NCBI RefSeq assembly: GCF_014337925.2
Contig: NZ_CP143423.1
Span: forward strand, 2,882,501-2,946,500
Direction: 5' to 3'
From: Roseobacter fucihabitans
GTDB taxonomy: Bacteria > Pseudomonadota > Alphaproteobacteria > Rhodobacterales > Rhodobacteraceae
DNA length: 64,000 nt
In this document: positions 50,220 through 59,000 of the stretch, piece after piece
Position numbering within the stretch: the stretch's first letter is position 1
Layout of the letters: the number at the start of each line of letters is the position of its first letter
Notes under the pieces: generated by a model
Seen by the model: the letters and a program-made list of their open reading frames with translations, nothing else
The model's database searches: none
Told to the model about the DNA's origin: nothing
Position numbers and translations under genes: made by a program

Positions 50220-50477
50220 ATGTTAAATAATCTGCACAGTCTGGACCTGACGGCCGATGACATCGAGATGATCGAGTCTGCCCTCCACACGCAGAAAAAA
50301 ATCCTGGCCGTTCAAAGCGAAGCGGGTGGGAGCGGCGCGCAGAAACGGTTGACGGATTTGCAACATCTGATGAAACGCATCAACCGAAACGCAAAGCGCA
50401 AACCCGCGGCACAAATGCAAAGCTGGTCGCATTTTTTCCGCATGTTTTTTTGCACGGAATGCAAACAGACGCGATAG
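50220..50477 (+). CDS. Small hypothetical protein, 85 aa
   Basis: AAGGAT lies nine bases before the ATG. A helical N-terminal part (LTADDIEMIESALHTQKKILAVQSEAGGSGAQKRLTDLQHLMKRINR) is followed by a basic tail ending FFRMFFCTECKQTR. No family recognised. It is the last ordinary gene before the mobile-element remnants. Confidence 0.6.
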   Translation: MLNNLHSLDLTADDIEMIESALHTQKKILAVQSEAGGSGAQKRLTDLQHLMKRINRNAKRKPAAQMQSWSHFFRMFFCTECKQTR

Positions 50478-50489
50478 GCAAACCGACGC

Positions 50490-50640
50490 CAGGGACAACG
50501 GATGGGCGCGGCAAGGCGTGACTTTCCATCGCGCGTCACTTGCCGGAAAAGCCGCTGAGGAATTGGAAACCGCGTCTGGTATTGCAAACCGCACCCTTGC
50601 GTCTTTGGAACTGTCCTGGAAAATGGATATTGGTCATCCG
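50490..50640 (+). pseudogene. TraA relaxase-helicase fragment, copy 1
   Basis: The plus-strand frame reads GWARQGVTFHRASLAGKAAEELETASGIANRTLASLELSW, directly alignable to residues ~437-474 of the chimera at 51999 (DAWRKKGVTVHGAALAGKAADGLQEASGIQSRTLASLELSW), i.e. the helicase segment just after Walker A of Ti-type TraA. No start, no Walker A, and homology stops within a few codons after the SW dipeptide. Confidence 0.75.
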
Positions 50641-50739
50641 GTCTTCATGGATACACGCCTCGCAGTACGCGCCGAATGCCCCCCCGGCTACATACGCACA
50701 AATTCGTCCCCGAAAATCCAAAGAGTAAGGCTTGCCCAT
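50640..50739 (-). mobile_element. 5' fragment of an IS630-type transposase gene
   Basis: The ATG at 50739 has a near-perfect GGGAGG site seven bases upstream. The N-terminus MGKPYSLDFRGRICAYVAGG matches the first ~20 residues of IS630-family transposases (x-x-PYSxDLRxRIxxxVxxG). Homology is lost after that, and the frame runs into the TraA fragment on the other strand. Confidence 0.55.
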
Positions 50740-50819
50740 AATCCACCTCCCAAAGAAAGTGAATCGGACAAATGACATCTTGTGAATCCCCGTTCAATTC
50801 ACATCAAACGCAAAACGCT

Positions 50820-51149
50820 TTAAACCGCCTGCAACGGGGTCGTTTCCAGAACGGCTAATATGTCTTCCTCAATGATATTCGCCTGCTCTAGGGAAGACGA
50901 GAAGAGACGGGAATACAGCCCATCGTCAAACGTCAGAACCGCGCCTCCATCGGAGAACTGACGGGTCTTTTGCTTAACCTCTATCAATTTATTATGGTGG
51001 CAAGCCATAAAGACGGCAAAACGGTAGACGTACTCGCGACTAAAAATCTCTTTGTATCTTTTTCGAACGCCCCGTTTGGCTGTGATGAAGGTTTTTAGAT
51101 ATTTCTGCTTTAACATGGTAAGTTCGTCTTGCGCCGCAGTGGCGAGCAA
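50820..51149 (-). CDS. Hypothetical protein, possibly 5'-truncated
   Basis: 109 residues from a TTG, or 98 from an internal ATG at 51116. Charged and helical (LKQKYLKTFITAKRGVRKRYKEIFSREYVYRFAVFMACHHNKLIEVKQKTRQFSDGG...EDILAVLETTPLQ). The same frame continues upstream without an ATG as YIRPDISSNPDQFESLLATAAQDE, so the true start may have been lost. Lower GC than the flanks. No family recognised. Confidence 0.5.
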   Translation of the reverse strand: MLATAAQDELTMLKQKYLKTFITAKRGVRKRYKEIFSREYVYRFAVFMACHHNKLIEVKQKTRQFSDGGAVLTFDDGLYSRLFSSSLEQANIIEEDILAVLETTPLQAV

Positions 51150-51249
51150 GGATTCGAACTGATCAGGATTGCTTGAAATATCCGGCCTTATATATCAAAC
51201 GCACCAACAACATATCTTATAAAAAAGGCTACGAATCCATAATGCGAGC

Positions 51250-51612
51250 ATGCAAAACACGATACACGGACTTATCAAAAAGCGTGGCGAGCACAAGGTC
51301 GCGCAGAAGGCCGCTGATGCCCTCAAGACCGATCTGGACGCCATAGACCGCGCGCTGGTGCTGTGTAATTATCAGGACGACCCCAAAGCCATAGCCCCAT
51401 GCGGGAAGTACAAGCAGCTATTCGGGCGCAATGAGTTGAAGCTGACAATCATCGACATACTGCGGCAGTCGCCTGCGGATGATGAAGCAATAGCGCCGGG
51501 TATCATGGACGCTAGACGCCACTGCCTTTCAGATCATGACTTCTGCGTTTGTACATCGCTTTTCCTGAGCTTCGCTTGGCGGCCTCGCCCATTGTCTGAG
51601 CTTAGTTTCTAA
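51250..51612 (+). CDS. Mobile-element-associated small protein, C-terminus altered
   Basis: 120 residues. The N-terminal ~90 residues (MQNTIHGLIKKRGEHKVAQKAADALKTDLDAIDRALVLCNYQDDPKAIAP...NELKLTIIDILRQSPADDEAIA) match a small coiled-coil protein family that often neighbours transposase and integrase genes. The last ~28 residues (HCLSDHDFCVCTSLFLSFAWRPRP) look unrelated, as if the 3' end was replaced. Function unknown. Confidence 0.55.
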   Translation: MQNTIHGLIKKRGEHKVAQKAADALKTDLDAIDRALVLCNYQDDPKAIAPCGKYKQLFGRNELKLTIIDILRQSPADDEAIAPGIMDARRHCLSDHDFCVCTSLFLSFAWRPRPLSELSF

Positions 51613-51717
51613 ATCAGTCACCGATAATTCTTTAAAATCTATTACTTGGATGTCAGCATTCAAGCGCGGGTTTTCAAGGCGTCGTCCAGCCAGATGTTTT
51701 CAGCAGGAAATTTCAGA

Positions 51718-51753
51718 ATTGTTGCGGGAATTGGTGCGCAATCCCGCAACAAT
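51718..51753. other. oriT: Candidate oriT hairpin
   Basis: A perfect 12-bp inverted repeat (ATTGTTGCGGGA at 51718-51729, TCCCGCAACAAT at 51742-51753) flanks a 12-base spacer containing GGTGCGCAA. It lies in non-coding DNA 42 bases before a small gene that overlaps a MobC-type gene. An inverted repeat next to a nic site directly upstream of mobC/mobA is the usual layout of mobilisation origins; GTGCGC also occurs in the IncQ nic region. It is not followed by a T-run on either strand, arguing against a terminator. Confidence 0.5.
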
Positions 51754-51795
51754 CGAACCTCGTTAAATTTTACCGTTTAAATTCAAATTATTACG

Positions 51796-52002
51796 ATGAA
51801 ATATGGTGCACCGGAGGGGAACAACCTAGAATCCTCCGAGTGCGCTTTGGTTCTTGAAGAATTAGAGAACTGGAGTGAGGTTCTCAAGTCTGGGCCGGAA
51901 GTTATCCACACGTTAGCTGCCTTTGCCGATGCAGCGTCAGCTGATGCGGATGGGCATAAATTAGCGCCTCTTGCGACTGATCTGCCGGAGCTTGAACCAT
52001 GA
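51796..52002 (+). CDS. Small hypothetical protein coupled to the mobilisation gene
   Basis: 68 residues, acidic (MKYGAPEGNNLESSECALVLEELENWSEVLKSGPEVIHTLAAFADAASADADGHKLAP). Its TGA overlaps the next ATG by four bases, so translation is probably coupled. No family recognised; position suggests an accessory of mobilisation. Confidence 0.5.
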   Translation: MKYGAPEGNNLESSECALVLEELENWSEVLKSGPEVIHTLAAFADAASADADGHKLAPLATDLPELEP

Positions 52003-53456
52003 GCGCTGGTGTCGACAGAGAGGCTGGACAGGCAACGGTGGGCTTTAATGAAGTTGCTGCTGTCGCTGCAACGACAGGCAATCGTCGTGATCGCTCGCCC
52101 CTTACCTTGCGGCTCACGCCAGAAGAGCGTCAACGGCTAGAAGAATTGGCAGCGGGCATGACGTTGAGCGCCTATGTGCGCGCTTGTATGTTTGGGGCCG
52201 AGGCGGCGAAGCGCAAGCGGCGGCCAAAGGACGTGGTTGAGGATAAGAAGGCCGCAGCGGAGGCACTGGCCCTGCTGGGGCAATCGCGGATTGCGAGCAA
52301 TCTCAACCAGCTTGCCTATGCCCTCGCCCGGGGCAATCGGCGGGGGCTTGTCGCGGTTGATGCCGATGGCAAGGTCTGGTCGCTATCACGGTGGTGTGGC
52401 GTCAAGCCAAGGGCGCTGGCGCAGAAGATCACAGACATTGAGCAATTGCCTGCGGTGGATGCGGCGCGGGCGTTGGCACAGGCATTGCCCGCGCAGGCTC
52501 CCCGACCTCAAACCGATTCAAAGATCAAAGTGCTTGCCGCGTTGGTCGCGCAGCAACGTGGCGAACGGGCCGACCTTGTTTCGCAGCAAAAGCTGGATGA
52601 AGCCACGCGGGTGGCGCAGCAGCCCAAGGGGTTGCAGATCGCTTTCATGAAAATGACGGGGCGCTTTGACGCCCATGTCGACCGCTGTGCGCGGCAAGCG
52701 GCTGCGACGCAGGCAGCGGCGCAACTGGCACAACAGGATTTGATTGATCGCCACCTTACCGAGCGCCGGGCACTCATGCCCGCACCTGCTCATAAGCCCA
52801 CGCAGCAACGTCTGGAGATCAAGGCCGAGCCAACAGGGCTGACAAGAGAGCGTTTGATTGCACACCCAACACTGATTTTAGACGAGCTGTCCAAAACACG
52901 TGCGGCTTTTACGCGGACGGACACGTTGCGCGCGCTGTCGCAGTGGATCGACGATCCGCAGACCTTGAGCAAACTTGCCGACGGGGCACTAAAGTCATCC
53001 GAGGCCGTTCGCCTGTCGAGCGACAAACACCCTGTCTATACGACGATTGACTATCAAAAAGCCGAGACACAATTGCATCAATCTGCGGCTGCACTCCGTG
53101 CAGACAAGACGTCTCCGGTGATGTCATCGCACATTACCACTGCTTTAGCAGCCAAGACCCGAGAAATGCGCCGTGCTTTTGGCTGGGCGCTTAGCGCAGA
53201 GCAAGAGGCCGCTGTTCGTCATGTGACCGGGCCAGAACGGCTCGCCAATGTGGAAGGCCTCGCAGGTGCGGGCAAAAGCACCATGCTGGAAACCGCAACC
53301 GATGCCTGGCGCAAAAAAGGCGTCACCGTTCACGGCGCGGCCCTCGCTGGCAAAGCAGCGGATGGATTGCAGGAGGCCTCTGGCATCCAAAGCCGCACAC
53401 TCGCGTCTTTGGAATTGTCATGGGAGAACGGACAACCGCACAAAGGAGACCATTCC
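51999..53456 (+). pseudogene. MobC-MobA-TraA chimera, catalytically incomplete
   Basis: One open frame joins parts of three transfer proteins. Residues ~30-112 are a MobC relaxosome protein (LTLRLTPEERQRLEELAAGMTLSAYVRACMFG...LLGQSRIASNLNQLAYALARG). Residues ~113-260 resemble the C-terminus of a MobA-type relaxase (GLVAVDADGKVWSLSRWCGVKPRALAQKI... then a charged helical tail). Residues ~275-478 are the TraA helicase region with SAEQEAAVRHV and Walker A GLAGAGKST (~420-428), ending at LELSWENG. No relaxase HUH or Tyr motif and no helicase motifs II-VI remain. The frame then runs into a separate gene with its own ribosome site. The product, if made, cannot be a working relaxase. Confidence 0.78.
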
Positions 53457-53768
53457 ATGTCTGATGACACCAAAGCCACTCACCGTCCCGAAGAGACCCT
53501 GCGCGAAGGGACCCTCAAAGCAGCCATCTGGCGCAACGAGGGCGAAAAAGGTGCCTACCATTCCGTGACCGTGGCCCGCACCTACAAGGACGGCGACGGC
53601 AATCTGCAGGACACTCAAAACTTCCGCCCCAAGGACATGCTGGGCCTGTCTGAGCTCGCCCGGCAGGCGCATCACACAGTGCATGAGCGGGATCGCGAGA
53701 TGTTCAAAGAGCAACGCCGCGAGGGACAGGGAAAGGCCCAATCCCGTAACCGGGGACAAAGTCGGTAG
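53457..53768 (+). CDS. Small conjugative-element-associated protein
   Basis: 103 residues. AAAGGAGA lies seven bases before the ATG at 53457, although the frame is continuous with the chimera upstream. It is hydrophilic: PEETLREGTLKAAIWRNEGEKGAYHSVTVARTYKDGDGNLQDTQNFRPKDMLGLSELARQAHHTVHERDRE, then a basic tail. This beta-rich then helical layout recurs in small proteins linked to mob/tra genes; function unknown to me. The start was chosen on the ribosome site and the end of TraA similarity just before it. Confidence 0.72.
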   Translation: MSDDTKATHRPEETLREGTLKAAIWRNEGEKGAYHSVTVARTYKDGDGNLQDTQNFRPKDMLGLSELARQAHHTVHERDREMFKEQRREGQGKAQSRNRGQSR

Positions 53769-53936
53769 CTAGGGGCGGCAGACCGCCTCGCGCCCAAAGT
53801 CATGGCCCTTATCAAAGAAGGCCGTTCTTACCGATGGATCGCACGTGATCTGGGCATCTCAAAAAATACCGTTTTCGATATCGCAAAAAGAAACCAAAAT
53901 TCCTTAGCGCAGGATTCCGCCCCTATCCGTAACTGA
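53769..53936 (+). pseudogene. Resolvase/invertase C-terminal HTH fragment
   Basis: Directly after the previous stop and in the same frame: LAPKVMALIKEGRSYRWIARDLGISKNTVFDIAKRNQNS, ending at TGA 53934-53936. This is the DNA-binding tail of a serine recombinase of the Hin/resolvase type. The ~140-residue catalytic domain is absent and no start codon is present. Confidence 0.68.
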
Positions 53937-53995
53937 CCCCTATGTTGGGGTACCTGGATCGGCGCTGGAACGGCCCGTTGATCCTTTGAGAGGCA

Positions 53996-55618
53996 TCAGA
54001 TGATCGCTAGATTGCCGGTGATCAGCGCCACAGAGTAAACTAAAGCATTGGCGGCGGCATGGGCAAGAATGGCATCTACCACCGAGCCGCGTCTGGACAT
54101 GACCCACGAGAAGATGAGGCCAGCTGCAAATGCCTCGGCCCAACGGTCATGGAGCGCTGCAAAGAGGGCAGCAGTGATCACCGCCGCCAGAACACGCCAC
54201 CCCGCGCCGGTACCAAGACGCAGGCGATTTTCAAGGTAGCCTCTGAAAAACAGCTCTTCGATCACCGGCACAAGAACGATCGTCCCGATGCCACGAAGGA
54301 CGAACCACCCCAGCAACAGGCCGCCCGTCAGGCTCCCATAGGGTGCCGCATCGGATGGGGGAACTGGAATGACGACCCACATGATCCCGATGGCCAGACC
54401 TGCGGCAAAGGCTACGCCATCCACATGCCAGCTCAGACGCCGATAGACCTGCAGGAACAAGATCAGGGCAGCTGCCATCGCCAACACTCGCAATGGATAG
54501 ACCACACCGGGACTGTTGGAAAAAACCTGTGCAAGAAGCGCGCTGAACATGAAGACAACAAAAGGCAGGATATGGGCAACGATTGGGTCGTCCAGAAAGG
54601 CCGGTTGCGCTTGGGGGGCATTTCCATACGTTTGGGACTGTGATCCTGCTTTTTGGAATGCGGGGAATGTCTGAGCCAATGCGATAATGCCCAGAGCGAC
54701 AAGCGTGAACATCAGCCAGCCAGCGTGAGAGTGGAAACCGCCCACGGCGAGTTCCGGGTTTCCTTCCAGTCCGATAATCAACAGGATCGCGATCCGCAGC
54801 ACATTAAAGGCAGCGGAGGCGGCAAGCCCGGCTGGGAACAGTATCAGGGCCCATGGAAACCGCAGATCCGCCCGGAAAAGCAACAGATACAGAGACACAA
54901 AGACGGTGACGAGCACAAAGCCCTCGATGCCCGAGCATTGCGGGGCGACATTGATGTAGAAATCACCCGATCCGATGACCTTGGTTCCGGGAGGCGTATC
55001 AACTTGATACCCTAAGGCGCGGACAACGAAAGCAACCGCGTCAAAGGTGATCTGTGAGATCGCGTCAAGATTATGCCACAACGGGCGGATCTGGATGGCA
55101 AGCGTTGGAGCGGCGGCGGCGGCGACCAGCATCGGGATCAGCGTTAGACCATATTCTTTCAGAAACCGATGCCAGCGCAGGTGCGTCGCGAGGTAGAGTG
55201 CCAGGCCTGTCAGCAGCAGCCCCATGCCGAGACTCCAGAAAACGAAGGCGGGAACGATAACCTCGGTGCCGGCCCCGTCTTGCAGAAAACTGACCGGGAT
55301 CAGCGCGACCAAGACGCCCAGAAGGTTGATACCCAGCGGCCAGATTCGATCTCCAGCATGGCTGAAAAGGATACCAAGTGACGCAGGACGGAGCATGCTG
55401 AACAGGAACAGACCGGCCAGCATGCAATAAAGCGCGACCAATGTCCCACTGGCATTTGCGCAGGCGCGCGGTGGCCAGTTCTCCAGGCAATTGAATGAGA
55501 TACTGTGTTTGAAGATAAGTCCGATCGCCATCAACTCGATTACCAATAATAAACCGGCGACGATCAGTGGACCGCGGCGGGCACGCATAGATGATGGCGG
55601 AGAGTCAGCTGCAATCAT
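53996..55618 (-). CDS. xrtE: Exosortase E fused to a CPBP/CAAX-type protease
   Basis: 540 residues from the ATG at 55618 (an upstream ATG at 55672 would add 18). The N-terminal ~310 residues are an exosortase with about eight membrane helices and the catalytic triad Cys228 (NVAPQCSGIEG), Arg275 (FNVLRIAIL) and His298 (GGFHSHAGW). The C-terminal ~190 residues are an intramembrane CPBP protease: EELFFRGYLENR (E454, E455, R459), LHDRWAEAFAAGLIFSW (H490) and ILAHAAANAL (H520). Exosortase E/protease fusions form the VPEID-CTERM system; a substrate of that type is encoded directly upstream. Expected in the inner membrane, cleaving C-terminal sorting signals. Confidence 0.92.
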   Translation of the reverse strand: MIAADSPPSSMRARRGPLIVAGLLLVIELMAIGLIFKHSISFNCLENWPPRACANASGTLVALYCMLAGLFLFSMLRPASLGILFSHAGDRIWPLGINLLGVLVALIPVSFLQDGAGTEVIVPAFVFWSLGMGLLLTGLALYLATHLRWHRFLKEYGLTLIPMLVAAAAAPTLAIQIRPLWHNLDAISQITFDAVAFVVRALGYQVDTPPGTKVIGSGDFYINVAPQCSGIEGFVLVTVFVSLYLLLFRADLRFPWALILFPAGLAASAAFNVLRIAILLIIGLEGNPELAVGGFHSHAGWLMFTLVALGIIALAQTFPAFQKAGSQSQTYGNAPQAQPAFLDDPIVAHILPFVVFMFSALLAQVFSNSPGVVYPLRVLAMAAALILFLQVYRRLSWHVDGVAFAAGLAIGIMWVVIPVPPSDAAPYGSLTGGLLLGWFVLRGIGTIVLVPVIEELFFRGYLENRLRLGTGAGWRVLAAVITAALFAALHDRWAEAFAAGLIFSWVMSRRGSVVDAILAHAAANALVYSVALITGNLAII

Positions 55619-55658
55619 GGTACAATCAAGCTCGTTAATACAAAGACCTACAAAGGAA

Positions 55659-55690
55659 GCAGGCCCGCCCATTCAAATGGGCGGGCCTGC
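55659..55690. terminator. Perfect 15-bp hairpin between sorting substrate and exosortase gene
   Basis: Fifteen-bp arms GCAGGCCCGCCCATT / AATGGGCGGGCCTGC around two bases. Read leftward it is followed by a weak TTCCTTTG tract. It lies 18 bases after the small VPEI-CTERM gene and 40 bases before the exosortase ATG, consistent with partial termination that keeps exosortase expression below substrate. Confidence 0.75.
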
Positions 55691-55708
55691 TAATTTCAGT
55701 CGTCCAGT

Positions 55709-55903
55709 TTAAGCCGCGCGACGGCGACGTTCCCAAGCGATCAGCACAACGGCAGCTACAGCGGCCAGAGCTGCGGTGCCTTCCAGTGCGCTGATTTCAG
55801 GGACAGGTGTCGCCTGCCCACCGAAGTCACCGGGATTTCCGTTTGCCATAGCCATACCAGCCATCGCAATTAGCGCTGATGCTGAGAAAAGTACCGTTTT
55901 CAT
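55709..55903 (-). CDS. VPEI-CTERM sorting-signal protein, exosortase E substrate
   Basis: 64 residues with a strong AAGGAG site. A signal peptide (MKTVLFSASALIAMAGMAMA) is followed by only ~13 residues, then VPEIS (34-38), a hydrophobic helix (TAALAAVAAVVLIAW) and a basic end ERRRRAA: the tripartite layout of exosortase substrates, in the VPEID class except for Ser in place of Asp. After both cleavages the mature chain would be about 15 residues, Gly/Pro/Asn-rich (NGNPGDFGGQATPVP). Confidence 0.9.
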   Translation of the reverse strand: MKTVLFSASALIAMAGMAMANGNPGDFGGQATPVPEISALEGTAALAAVAAVVLIAWERRRRAA

Positions 55904-56033
55904 AATGGTTCTCCTTGTCGAACACGTATCATCGTTAAACTGTCTGGACTTAATAGCTTGGTTCAGACAGCCAGCGGAAAACCCGCCTGCCGCATGATGC
56001 CCAATTCTTAGGCACCAGCAATTTCGTTAGCCT

Positions 56034-59000
56034 TTAGCACAAGCAATCAAAAGTCTCAAAATCAATTCCGATGATGAAAGGCTGTGAATTTTCAGGGGTC
56101 TCAGGATTGGGTTCGATAATGACGCCCACCTTGTCGTCGATACCCGCAACGAAGTTCTCTCCATTCAAAGCCGCATCAGCCAGAATAGCTTGCGTATCTC
56201 CCAAATCACCGAAGACCGAATTGGCTGCAAATGCGATGGCACTGTCAAAATTATCCGTTAACTCCCAGATCGCAAACTGGACTTCCCAACCGTTGAACTG
56301 GCTCTCATCTTCATAGCATTGCGCGATGATGTAATTAACGAGGTCCAGGTTGTCCTCTGCATCCTGGCCATTGAACGCGCTGGTCTGGTTTGCGTTAAAC
56401 ACACCCAAGCCAGCAGCGGACTGAGCACCAAAGACGTCCGCACCCAAAACCGGCGCATCATCAAAAGTGACACCTGCATTTGCTGGATCAAGGAAGCTGA
56501 GACAATACGCATCGAAGATTTGACCGTCAAACCGCGCATCGCCACTGTCCACAATTTTGATGTCAAAGCCGCCATCTGTGTTTGGTGTGGCGTTAAGCCC
56601 TGAAGTGATCTGGTAAGAGGCCGAAGTTGGTATGCTGGCATAAAGCGACTCTACTGAATTCGCATCACCGCAGAACGTCACGCCTATGCTGGCTGTCACG
56701 CTGCCGCCATCGCTGTCCTCTACTGTGACGGTATAATCGCGCACGGCTTCCTGGCCGATATCGAGACTGGCAAATTCGGTCTCACCGTTGAAGATGAACT
56801 CATCATCTACCGTCAAAGAGACTTCCACGCCATCTAGCACAATCGCCGGACCACCCGCCGTTATGGCTTGCCCTTCGATCATCGTGATCCCCACCGACGT
56901 GCTGTCGCTGTCCGCGAAGTTGTCGGAGAAATTAACAACGATGTCCTCGTCCGCACAGCCTTTGCCCTGATCGTCCGTTGCCGTCGGATCGTCGTTCGGT
57001 TCAAAGACACCGGCGTCATTGTCGGGGGTGTCCTGTCCGGCCAGAACCACGATCCCCTCGATCTGGGATGCACCGCCGCCCAGATCGCTGGCATCGCTGT
57101 CAATTTCGTCAGATACGTTTCCGTCTACGTTCTGGGTGGTCAGTTCCTTGCCGGAGACGGCATCCGTGAAAACAACCGCATAAGTGGCGGCCACCAGACC
57201 CGCGAAGGCATAGTTGCCCTGCGCATCCGTAGTAGCGGTTCGCGGGGCACCGTTGGCATCCAGGACCGGATTGCCATTTGCGTCCAGAAGTGCCACAGCG
57301 ACCCCCTGGATCCCGTTGTCGGCACCGTCATTGTCCAGACCATCCTTATCGTCATCGCAGAAATAGCGACCAGACAGAGACCCGAGCAGGGCCTGCACGC
57401 CGACATCGACATCTTTCGTCTCTTCGTTCGCAACAACCGTCACCGCGTCAGTCATGCCATTGGTTGGATTGGCGTCGCTGTCGATGGTGTCATCAGAACC
57501 GACATCCTGAGCGATGAATTCCTTGTCATCGGTGGCCTCGAACATGACCTTGTAGTCACCCGCAGCAAGGTTATCGAAACGGTAGTTACCTTCCGCATCG
57601 GTCAGAATCGCGGCGACGGGATTGCCGTCGATGTCCAGAGCCGGCGTGCCATCGGCATTCAGAAGAGTAACGGTCTTGCCCGCCACGTCCTTGTCGCCGT
57701 TCGCGGCACCGTCGTCCACACCGTCCCGGTCCTCGTCACAGAAATACGTACCCGACAGAGCGCCCGGTTGCTTTTCACAGACGCCAAGATCCACATCGAC
57801 AGTGCCATTGGCCGTTACGGTCACAACGCCGGACATGCCGTCTGCATTCACATCGCTATCGATGGTGTCATCAGACCCAGCGTCCTGGATGGTGAATTCC
57901 GTACCGTCAGGAGCAACGCCCATGATAGTGTAATCGCCAACCGGCACGTCATCAAAGCTGTAGTTACCATCGGCGTCGGTCAAGGTGGTGATGGCATTGC
58001 CGTCCGCGTCCAGAACCGCGTTACCGTCGGCATCCAGCAGCTTGATCACAACGCCCTGCTTGGTTGGCTCGGATGTTGTGGTTTCAATGACCTGACGCAG
58101 TTCGATATCATCCAGACCAGCGCCAATATAGCTCTGGCTCAGGGATTTGAAATCGAAGCGGTTACTCCCAGCGCTCAGATCCAACTGGATCTCAACGGTT
58201 TCCTGACCAGCGGCCACAAATGTCTCGACGAGTTGGCCATTAACAAAAAGTTGGAATTTATTGTCCTGATCCACGGTGCCGCGACGCGATACATCGAACG
58301 TCAGGCAATATGTGCCTGCCTCGGCCACGTTCACCTGCTGGCAGATGACAACGCCGCATTCCAGTTCGGCAATTGCATCGCCTGTCGCATTGCCGTGACC
58401 GTAATCCTGTTCCAGCACCTGAACCTTTTGCGAACCGATGTCATACCAGCCGCTGCCCAAGCCACCCCAGGTAAAACCGGCATCGTGCAGGCTGTTGTCC
58501 TCGAAATCACCATTCACAATCAGGTTTTCACCCTTTGAGATAGTGGTTTCACCTTCGTTCAGACCATCACAATTGATGTCGCAGAACACTGTGCCCGAGA
58601 TCGAGCCGGTTTCAATCTTGTCGCCGGCATCCAAGCATTTGTAGTCGATCCAGTTTGAGGTCACATTGCAGGTTGAATGAACCGTCAATTGCGTCCCGGC
58701 AGGCGGGGTGCCGTAACCGGAGCCGGTGAAAAAGGTAAAGTAGTCGGCCCCATCACCTTCCTGTTCGATTTCGATCATCACGTACCAGTTGCCGTTCTGA
58801 TCATGCACCCAGTGGTAACTCTCGGCGTAGATCTGGCCGCCATTACCCAGTTCATCGCCGTTTTCACCCATGATTGTCGCCTGCTGACCATAGTAGTCAT
58901 TGGCCTTTTCGTTCGTGCAGTTGTCGCCGCTGAGGAAGGGATCATTGTCATGTACCGTGATACAGGTTGTCGCGGTGGCCGGCATGGTGAAGACATCTCC

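Noticed and set aside
51140-51170. tRNA-like GTTCGAATCC on the minus strand, a possible tRNA 3' end used as attachment site
   Set aside because: The flanking bases cannot form the T-stem or acceptor stem, and the sequence fits coding (QFESLLA) in the adjacent frame.
56868-58538. 556-codon plus-strand frame opposite the surface-protein gene
   Set aside because: It is the reverse shadow of the Asp/Gly-rich repeats; residue composition is artefactual and there is no ribosome site.
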